Positions 1-4,850 of a stretch of 12,433 nt of DNA are shown here, one piece after another. This stretch comes from DASRPD01 sp035646535 (GTDB taxonomy: Bacteria > Actinomycetota > Acidimicrobiia > IMCC26256 > JANYLB01), in contig DASRPD010000001.1 of the NCBI GenBank assembly GCA_035646535.1, positions 1 to 12,433 of the forward strand, read 5' to 3'. The notes beneath the pieces are model-generated. The model was given only the letters and a program-made list of their open reading frames with translations, was not told the DNA's origin and ran no database searches. The translations under genes and the position numbers were made by a program. Position 1 is the first letter of the stretch; each line of letters begins with the position of its first letter.

Positions 1-188
1 CCGTCGAGATCCCGATCTCGGTGAACGGCAAGGTGCGCGCCCGGATCGTGGTGGGCGTCGACATCGACGACGATGCCCTCGAAGCCGCGGCCCGTGCCGA
101 AGCGCGTATCGCCGATCTGCTCGCCGACGCGACCGTCCGTAAGGTCGTCGTGGTGGGCGGCCGGCTCGTCAACTTCGTGGTCACGTAG
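1..188 (+). CDS. leuS: Leucyl-tRNA synthetase, C-terminal end (partial)
   Basis: This is the last 61 residues of a class I leucyl-tRNA synthetase, the cytoplasmic enzyme that charges tRNA-Leu. The frame begins at base 3 and ends at the TAG at 186-188; the rest of the gene lies left of the window. The recognisable part is the C-terminal signature of bacterial LeuRS: ISVNGKVRARI near the start, an alanine-rich helix (DDALEAAARAEARIADLL), then TVRKVVVVGGRLVNFVV at the very end. This corresponds to the small C-terminal domain that contacts the tRNA elbow. In actinobacteria leuS commonly sits just upstream of the comEA/comEC locus, as here. The identification is firm; only the upstream extent is unknown. 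Confidence 0.95.
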   Translation, partial: VEIPISVNGKVRARIVVGVDIDDDALEAAARAEARIADLLADATVRKVVVVGGRLVNFVVT

Positions 189-236
189 TACGACGGCGGT
201 GGCCGGCCCTGGCCGGACCGTACCGACCCGAGTAGC

Positions 237-257
237 GTTTCGGGCACTCCCCGAAGC
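237..257 (+). terminator. Hairpin after leuS, possible terminator
   Basis: An 8-bp stem, GTTTCGGG (237-244) with CCCGAAGC (250-257), contains one G-U pair and has a 5-nt loop. It lies about 50 nt past the leuS stop and about 40 nt before comEA. The next bases are pyrimidine-rich (TTCCTCC) but not a true U-tract, so it could be a weak terminator, an attenuator or an mRNA stabiliser. Termination is inferred only from position and structure. Confidence 0.4.
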
Positions 258-286
258 TTCCTCCGAGAACTGGCCGTTCACGTTCC

Positions 287-291
287 GGAGG
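287..291 (+). promoter_or_regulatory. Ribosome binding site deciding the comEA start
   Basis: GGAGG lies 7 nt before the ATG at 299. An ATG also occurs at 293, but it is only one base from the Shine-Dalgarno core, too close for normal initiation. The start at 299 is therefore preferred. Confidence 0.7.
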
Positions 292-298
292 AATGCTC

Positions 299-1081
299 AT
301 GCCCGAACCCGCCGTCCCACCGCGCCTGCCCGGCGCCGCCGGGATCCCCACCCTGCCGACCGCTGATCCGTCGTCGCCCGCCGACCGTCTCGCGTTCTGG
401 GGTCATGAGCGCGGCGGTCGGTCCCGGCCCTCGCTGGGTTCGTGGTTCGATCGTCTCCGAGGTGACCCGCGCGCCGGCGCGGTCGCACTGCTCGTCGTCG
501 CCATCGTGTCCGGGCTGATCTGGTACCGCGTCAGCGCCAACGGGGCGTCTGCCGCCGATCCGGCATCGACCAACGCCGCCACGGCGGGCTCGTCGCGAGG
601 TGCCGCGGTCTCCGAATCCACGTCGACGACCCGCCCGAGTGAGCTCGTCGTGCACGTCGCCGGCGCGGTCGCGCGTCCGGGCATCGTGCAGCTCCCGGCC
701 GGTGCACGGGTCGTCGATGCGATCGACGCCGCCGGTGGTCCCGGCCCCGATGCGGACCTGGACCGCTTGAATCTCGCGGCCAAGGTCACCGACGGCCAAC
801 GTGTCGCCGTCGGCCGGCCGGGTGAGCCGTTGCCCGCGGCGATCGACGGCGGAGCGGGAGGCGGAGACAGCACGACGGCCGGTCCGGTCGCGCCGCTCGA
901 CCTGAACCTCGCCAGCCAGGCCGACCTGGAGGAGCTGCCCGGGATCGGCCCGGTCCTCGCGGCCGCGATCCTGAGCGAACGGCAGCGCCGGGGCGGCTTC
1001 GAATCCGTTGCCGATCTCCGCGGCGTGCGAGGCATCGGCGAACAGCGGTTCGCCGACCTGCGCGAGCTCGTGACCGTCTGA
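299..1081 (+). CDS. comEA: ComEA-like competence DNA receptor
   Basis: This 260-residue protein has the ComEA architecture. A proline-rich cytoplasmic N-terminus is followed by one membrane segment (about residues 59-78, AVALLVVAIVSGLIWY) and a low-complexity Ala/Ser/Thr linker. An SLBB domain follows (about 115-175, starting ELVVHVAGAVARPGIVQLP), then a C-terminal helix-hairpin-helix DNA-binding domain (about 200-260) with two HhH turns, LPGIGPVLA and VRGIGEQRF. In known systems ComEA sits outside the membrane, binds incoming double-stranded DNA and passes it to ComEC. The comEC gene starts one base after this stop, consistent with an operon. The start at 299 is chosen over 293 because of its spacing from GGAGG. 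Whether the organism is actually competent cannot be told from this gene; no pilus genes are in the window. Confidence 0.92.
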   Translation: MPEPAVPPRLPGAAGIPTLPTADPSSPADRLAFWGHERGGRSRPSLGSWFDRLRGDPRAGAVALLVVAIVSGLIWYRVSANGASAADPASTNAATAGSSRGAAVSESTSTTRPSELVVHVAGAVARPGIVQLPAGARVVDAIDAAGGPGPDADLDRLNLAAKVTDGQRVAVGRPGEPLPAAIDGGAGGGDSTTAGPVAPLDLNLASQADLEELPGIGPVLAAAILSERQRRGGFESVADLRGVRGIGEQRFADLRELVTV

Positions 1082-1082
1082 C

Positions 1083-2639
1083 GTGCGAGCGGCCTCGGGT
1101 CCGCTCGTCCTGCTCGCGGCCCTTGTCGGCGGACTGATCGTCGGTGAGCGGGCCGCGCCCGTCGCGGCCACCGGGTTCCTGGTGGTCGGCGTCTCGGTCG
1201 GTGTGGTCGCGATCGTGGTGGGCATGCAACGCGATCAGCTTCGGAGCGCGCTCGCGCTCGGCGTGGTCGCGCTCGTCATGGTCGGGACCACGTCGATGCA
1301 GCGGGCCCGGCACGGTCTGGTGTCCTCGCCGCTGGCCGAGGCCGTGGCCGGCTACGAGCCGGCCACGATCGTGGTCACCCTCACCGAGGACCCGGGCGGC
1401 CCGACTCGGTTCGCCGTGGACGCCACCGGGCGCGTCCACGGTGCTCATCGCAGTGTGCTCGTGGTGGCCACGGGCGACGCGGCCGGGCGGACGCGCGTGC
1501 TCTCGGCCGGCGACCAGGTCACGCTCGTCGGGTCGTTCCGTCCACTGAGCGGCTGGGAGCGACGCGCCCGCTGGCGTCACGCCGTCGGCGCGTTCGTCGC
1601 GACCGATCTCCTCGACGTCGCCCCACCGAGCTCGCCGCTCTTCGCCGTGGCGAACCAGCTCCGCGGCCTCGTGGTCGCGGGCACCGCGCGTGCGCCGGCC
1701 ACCGAGCGGGCATTGCTCGCGGGTCTGCTGCTCGGCGACACCCGCGCCATCCCGTCCGAGATGGAAGAGGCCTTCCGGAGTTCCGGTCTCACCCACCACC
1801 TCGCGGTCTCGGGCGAGAACGTCGCCTTCGTGCTCGTGCTGGCCGGGCCGCTCCTGCGGCGGTTCGGCTATCGGGGTCGTTTCCTCGGAGGGTTGGTCGT
1901 GATCGTCGTGTTCGGCACCATGACCCGATGGGAACCGTCGGTGCTGCGGGCGGTCACGATGACCGGCTGCGTGATGCTGGCCGGTCTCGTCGGCCGGCCG
2001 GCATCCGGGCTGCGGGTGCTGACGATCGCGGCGGGAGGGCTCCTCGTCGCGGATCCGTTCCTGATCCACTCCGTCGGGTTCGGCCTCTCGTGCGCCGCGA
2101 CGGCGGGCATTGCCCTGTTCGCCGAGCCGATCAGCCGACGGCTCCGGGGCCCGACGCTGGTCGGAGAAGCGCTCGCGGTCACCCTCGCCGCCCAGATCGG
2201 AGTGGCCCCGATCATGATCCCGGTCTTCGGGTCGATGCCGTTGGCGTCGCTGCCCGCCAATGTGATCGCCGCGCCGCTCATGGCGCCCATCACCATCGGG
2301 GGCCTCGTGGCCGGGATCGGAGGCGGCCTGGTGGCCCCGGTGGCTCCTGGCGCCGCCAGGGCATTGGTCGTCCCCGTCACGGTGCTCGTCCGGGCGCTCG
2401 AGGGCGCCGCCGTGGGCTGTGCTCGGATCCCCTTCGAGCTGGGTGGGGTCGCGGCCGCCCTCGCCGCCGCGGGTGGGCTGGGCGCGGCGGGCGGCCGTCT
2501 CGCGTGGCGGAGGTCCCGCCGAAACGGCCCGACCGCCGGGTGGCCGGGGTCGTCATCGGTAGGCTCGAAGGGGGATGGGGACGGCGGTGCAGGAGCGGGC
2601 AGCGATGGCGATCTCGGCACGGCATCTCCGCGTCGGTGA
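1083..2639 (+). CDS. comEC: ComEC/Rec2-type DNA uptake channel lacking the C-terminal hydrolase domain
   Basis: The product is a 518-residue polytopic membrane protein of the ComEC/Rec2 family, which moves single-stranded DNA into the cytoplasm. Hydrophobic segments cover about residues 6-70. A soluble OB-like region follows (about 90-180), then the competence core with its family motif LAGLLLGDTRAIP (about 212-224) and THHLAVSGENVAFV (about 237-250), and further membrane helices to about 475. The GTG start is one base after the comEA stop with no clear Shine-Dalgarno, which suggests translational reinitiation. Many ComEC proteins are about 750-800 residues and end in a metallo-beta-lactamase domain. 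This one ends instead in a short basic and Gly/Asp-rich tail, with no HxHxDH motif, and the downstream gene does not supply that domain. The last 35 bases overlap the next gene. Confidence 0.9.
   Translation: MRAASGPLVLLAALVGGLIVGERAAPVAATGFLVVGVSVGVVAIVVGMQRDQLRSALALGVVALVMVGTTSMQRARHGLVSSPLAEAVAGYEPATIVVTLTEDPGGPTRFAVDATGRVHGAHRSVLVVATGDAAGRTRVLSAGDQVTLVGSFRPLSGWERRARWRHAVGAFVATDLLDVAPPSSPLFAVANQLRGLVVAGTARAPATERALLAGLLLGDTRAIPSEMEEAFRSSGLTHHLAVSGENVAFVLVLAGPLLRRFGYRGRFLGGLVVIVVFGTMTRWEPSVLRAVTMTGCVMLAGLVGRPASGLRVLTIAAGGLLVADPFLIHSVGFGLSCAATAGIALFAEPISRRLRGPTLVGEALAVTLAAQIGVAPIMIPVFGSMPLASLPANVIAAPLMAPITIGGLVAGIGGGLVAPVAPGAARALVVPVTVLVRALEGAAVGCARIPFELGGVAAALAAAGGLGAAGGRLAWRRSRRNGPTAGWPGSSSVGSKGDGDGGAGAGSDGDLGTASPRR
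2591..2595 (+). promoter_or_regulatory. Ribosome binding site for the DHPS-like gene
   Basis: AGGAG lies 9 nt before the ATG at 2605, inside the end of comEC. The in-frame ATG at 2575 directly abuts a G-run with no spacing, so 2605 is the better start. Confidence 0.55.
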
Positions 2640-3384
2640 GTCGACGTTCGATCTCGGTGCCCACACGGTGGTGATCGGCACGGTGGCGTGGGCGTCTTTG
2701 GAGACCCGACTCGCCGCCGTTGAAGACGCCGGCGTCGACGTCGTGCTGATCACGTCGGTTCCGTCCGAGGACGCGGCGCTCGCCTCGGCCGTCGAGAGCG
2801 CCCGATCCCGAACGAGGCTTCCGGTGGCCGTCGAGGTGAGAACCGCCGCGGGCGTCTCCATTGCGTTGAGCGCCGGCGCGGGTGGCGTCTCCGCGCGCGG
2901 CGTCGCTGTCGATACCGCCTACCGGGCAGCCCTCGCCGACGGGAACGGCTCGCTGTTCGTGTGCGCCACTCCGGGGCTCGCCGGTTCGCACGTCATTCCC
3001 ACCCTCTCCGGACACGGCGCCGGTCTCGCGTCCGATCGCCTCGCGATCGAACCCGGACCGCTGACCGCGCGGGCCATCGCCAGGTTCGCCGCGCCGGTTG
3101 ACGGTGACGACGTTCTCGTGCTCTCGACGTCGGAGCGGGCCACCGCACGTCGCCACGCCGCGATCGCGCTCGGCGTCGGTCGCGGCTGGCCGGTCGTGCG
3201 CATCGATGATGCCCGAGACCCCGGTGGAGACGACGACCCCGGTGGAGACGACGACCCCGATGGAGACGACGACCGCGATGGAGACGACGATCCCGGAGGG
3301 CTCGCCGCGACCGTCCGGGTGATCCGGATGGTCGACGCGATTCGGGCCGCGGGTCCCCGCCGGCGGGGCGGCGACGAGTCGTGA
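2605..3384 (+). CDS. Dihydropteroate-synthase-like protein, probably catalytically inactive, with acidic tandem repeat
   Basis: I recognise a diverged dihydropteroate synthase (DHPS, FolP) TIM-barrel fold in this 259-residue protein by motif-by-motif reading. LRVGESTFDLGAHTVVIG (about 8-25) matches the DHPS first strand, and AVEDAGVDVVLI (38-49) matches the 'GADIIDIGGES' strand. PVAVEVRTAAGVSIALSAGA (73-92) matches 'ISVDT...A..AL.AGA', DRLAIEPGP (144-152) matches 'ivlDPGiGFGK', and AAIALGVGRGWPVVRIDDARD (185-205) matches the final 'RVHDV' region. The residues DHPS needs appear lost: NVTPDSF is absent, SVDT reads VEVR, DPG reads EPG with no GFGK, and RVHD reads RIDD. It is therefore probably a pseudoenzyme with an unknown, perhaps regulatory, role. 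An acidic Gly-Asp repeat (about 206-232) sits just before the last helix. The stop overlaps the holA GTG by 4 bp (GTGA), indicating translational coupling. Homology is inference without a profile search. Confidence 0.65.
   Translation: MAISARHLRVGESTFDLGAHTVVIGTVAWASLETRLAAVEDAGVDVVLITSVPSEDAALASAVESARSRTRLPVAVEVRTAAGVSIALSAGAGGVSARGVAVDTAYRAALADGNGSLFVCATPGLAGSHVIPTLSGHGAGLASDRLAIEPGPLTARAIARFAAPVDGDDVLVLSTSERATARRHAAIALGVGRGWPVVRIDDARDPGGDDDPGGDDDPDGDDDRDGDDDPGGLAATVRVIRMVDAIRAAGPRRRGGDES
3217..3300 (+). repeat. 18-nt in-frame tandem repeat, four copies plus a partial fifth
   Basis: The unit GACCCCGGTGGAGACGAC recurs at 3217-3234, 3235-3252, 3253-3270 and 3271-3288, with a partial copy at 3289-3300. 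Copies 1 and 2 are identical; copy 3 differs by one base and copy 4 by two. Each unit encodes six residues of the type DPGGDD in the DHPS-like gene, so gain or loss of a unit keeps the frame. There are no spacers, so this is a minisatellite-like repeat and not a CRISPR. Confidence 0.9.
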
Positions 3385-4469
3385 GCTCGGTTCACATCGT
3401 CAAGGGGAGCGACCCCACGCTGCGGGCCGACGCGCTGGAGCGTCTCGTGACCGAGCTGCTCGCGGGTGATGACCGATCGCTTGCCCTCGAGGAGATCGCG
3501 AGCGCGACGCGACGCGGCGCGGATCGCAGCGCGAACCACGAGGACGAACCGGCGGCTGATGCTGACGGTGCCGGCATCGTCGCCGCGATCCTCAATGCGG
3601 CCCAGAGCCCGCCGTTCATGACGCAGCACCGCGTCGTCGTCGTACGGGATTACGAGCAGATCCCCGCCGGCGACCTGGCCCCGCTCCTCGCGTATCTTGG
3701 CGATCCGCTCGACACGACGGCACTGGTGTTCGTGGCCGGCGGCGGCCGGGTCCCCAAGGCGCTCGGCACGGCGCTGAAAGCCGCGGGCGCCGAGACGGTC
3801 GGACCGAAGTCGGAGAAGACCGCGGATGTCCTCGCCGGCGCGCTCGCGGCCGCCGAGCTGGTGCTGAGCGCGGACGCGACCAAGCTCGTCGTGCACCATC
3901 TGGGTGAAGATGCGGGCCGGATCGGCGCGCTCGTCGAGGTACTCGAGGGCGCCTACGGCCGGGGAGCGAGCCTGCGGAGCGAAGACGTCGAGTCGTACCT
4001 CGGTGACGTGGGGAGTGTGCCGGTGTGGCAGCTCACGAATCGCATCGAAGAAGGCGACGTTGCCGGTGCGTTCGAGACCCTCCACCGGCTTCTCACGGTG
4101 ACGACCCCGAAGGCGCCCAGCCCGATGCACCCGCTGCAGGTGACGGGTCTGCTCCAGAGCCGCTACCGACGCCTGCTGCGCGTCGATGATCCCGGCGTCC
4201 GTTCGACCGAGGATGCCCACGCCGCGCTTGGCGGGAAAGGCAGCACGTTCCCGGCCCGCAAGGCGCTCGAGGCGTCACGCGCGCTCGGCACCGAGGGGCT
4301 TCGCCGCGCGATCGACCTCTTGTACGCCGCCGATCTCGACCTCAAGGGCGCGACGGGGCTCCCGGCGGAAACGGTGGTGGAAGTGCTCGTGGCCCGCCTG
4401 GCCGGCCTCGGGGGCCGCGCGCGACGTGGCGCGCGCGCTACGAGTCGGTCTGGGCGGCGCGCTTCATGA
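3381..4469 (+). CDS. holA: DNA polymerase III, delta subunit
   Basis: This 362-residue protein matches HolA, the clamp-loader subunit that opens the beta sliding clamp during chromosomal replication. The N-terminus HIVKGSDPTLRADALERLVTEL followed by RSLALEEI is typical of actinobacterial delta. The central region (MTQHRVVVVRDYEQIP; TALVFVAGGGRVPKAL) is the AAA-like domain without a working ATP site. The C-terminal part (LLQSRYRRLLRVDDPG ... LRRAIDLLYAADLDLKGATG) is the collar helix bundle ending in the usual 'DLDLKG' motif. The start is GTG at 3381, overlapping the previous stop by 4 bp, so translation is probably coupled. The length is near the family's usual 320-350. The basic tail after about residue 345 (GGRARRGARATSRSGRRAS) lies over the convergent rpsT gene and may be a recent extension. 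Confidence 0.93.
   Translation: MSSVHIVKGSDPTLRADALERLVTELLAGDDRSLALEEIASATRRGADRSANHEDEPAADADGAGIVAAILNAAQSPPFMTQHRVVVVRDYEQIPAGDLAPLLAYLGDPLDTTALVFVAGGGRVPKALGTALKAAGAETVGPKSEKTADVLAGALAAAELVLSADATKLVVHHLGEDAGRIGALVEVLEGAYGRGASLRSEDVESYLGDVGSVPVWQLTNRIEEGDVAGAFETLHRLLTVTTPKAPSPMHPLQVTGLLQSRYRRLLRVDDPGVRSTEDAHAALGGKGSTFPARKALEASRALGTEGLRRAIDLLYAADLDLKGATGLPAETVVEVLVARLAGLGGRARRGARATSRSGRRAS
4416..4435 (-). terminator. GC-rich hairpin just beyond the rpsT stop
   Basis: A perfect 7-bp all-GC stem, CGCGCGC (4416-4422) with GCGCGCG (4429-4435), has a 6-nt loop. On the minus strand it begins 3 nt after the rpsT stop codon (4440-4438). It has no U-tract on that side. It also lies inside the end of the holA reading frame, so it could only act as a U-less terminator for rpsT. 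The structure is seen; the function is inferred. Confidence 0.4.
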
Positions 4470-4698
4470 GCCGTGACGTACGGCGTGCCGCTTGACGGCT
4501 GTGGATCGTGCCCTTCGCCCCCGCCGTGTTGAGACGCTTCTGGGCCATCCGTACGGCCTCAGCCGACGGTTCGCCTTCGTCGATGGCAGTGCCGGCCGTC
4601 TTGATTCGGGTCTTGAGCTCGGTCCGAACCGTGAGGTTGCGGACGCGGCGCGTCTCGTTCTGAAGGTTTCGCTTCTTCTGCTGCTTGATGTTCGCCAT
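4438..4698 (-). CDS. rpsT: 30S ribosomal protein S20
   Basis: This encodes ribosomal protein S20 (86 residues), a primary 16S rRNA-binding protein of the 30S body. The N-terminus MANIKQQKKRNLQNE is the classic S20 start. TVRTELKTRIKTA follows, then the C-terminal half with KRLNTAGAKGTIHSRQAARRTSRLMK, which is highly conserved. Initiation is placed at the ATG 4698-4696, because the family begins MANIK; the upstream in-frame GTG at 4710 would add four non-homologous residues. A GGGAG lies 11 nt before this ATG. The gene is convergent with holA, and the last 32 bp of the two reading frames overlap (4438-4469). It is divergent from the protease gene at 4851, so both promoters must lie in the 150-bp gap. 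A TATTCT at 4741-4736 could be its -10 box, but no convincing -35 is seen. Confidence 0.97.
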   Translation of the reverse strand: MANIKQQKKRNLQNETRRVRNLTVRTELKTRIKTAGTAIDEGEPSAEAVRMAQKRLNTAGAKGTIHSRQAARRTSRLMKRAAQTDS

Positions 4699-4791
4699 GG
4701 GTGGCGACACTCCCGGGGCTCGTGTGAACCACGAAAGAATAGCAGCCGGGCCCGGCGCGGCTCCGCGCGCGTGATCCGCAACCTCGGGTAT

Positions 4792-4823
4792 CCGGCCGGC
4801 TCGTCGATATCCCGACCGGCCGG
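4792..4823. repeat. Two copies of CCGGCCGG in the divergent rpsT/protease intergenic region
   Basis: CCGGCCGG occurs at 4792-4799 and again at 4816-4823, separated by 16 nt. Each copy is itself palindromic, so the pair can be read as a direct repeat or as an inverted repeat forming an 8-bp stem. The position between two divergent genes would suit an operator, but GC-rich DNA produces such strings easily. No regulator is implied by the sequence. Confidence 0.4.
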
Positions 4824-4836
4824 TGCAATCGCACCG
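4821..4836 (+). promoter_or_regulatory. Perfect hairpin just before the metalloprotease ribosome binding site
   Basis: CGGTGC (4821-4826) and GCACCG (4831-4836) form a perfect 6-bp stem with an AATC loop, ending 4 nt before the AGGAGG at 4841-4846. In mRNA it would stand immediately 5' of the ribosome binding site. It could affect initiation or stability, or be a DNA operator half of the neighbouring CCGGCCGG element. The structure is clear; the role is inferred. Confidence 0.4.
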
Positions 4837-4840
4837 CTAC

Positions 4841-4846
4841 AGGAGG
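4841..4846 (+). promoter_or_regulatory. Perfect Shine-Dalgarno for the metalloprotease gene
   Basis: AGGAGG sits 4 nt before the ATG at 4851. It is the strongest ribosome binding site in the window and fixes the start. Confidence 0.85.
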
Positions 4847-4850
4847 ATCC

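Noticed and set aside
189..298. GGCCGG/CCGGCC strings near 200-217 as an additional terminator
   Set aside because: The possible stems are short self-palindromes with too small a loop; the hairpin at 237-257 is better formed.
786..2069. Long minus-strand open frame (427 codons) opposite comEC
   Set aside because: Its composition is Arg/His/Asp/Gly-rich low complexity, typical of antisense frames in high-GC DNA. It covers clear comEA and comEC coding sequence.
3217..3300. Possible CRISPR-like repeat
   Set aside because: The units are directly abutting with no spacers, lie inside a coding frame and have an 18-nt period in phase with codons.
3098..3322. Plus-strand open frame with a Thr-rich repeat (ETTTPVETTTPME type)
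   Set aside because: It is the alternative-frame reading of the 18-nt tandem repeat inside the DHPS-like gene. It has no ribosome binding site and no homology that I recognise, while the overlapping frame has DHPS-like motifs and the coupled stop.
2919..4220. Long minus-strand open frame (433 codons) opposite holA
   Set aside because: Antisense shadow of holA and the DHPS-like gene; no domain recognised, no ribosome binding site, and low-complexity Ser/Pro runs opposite the tandem repeat.
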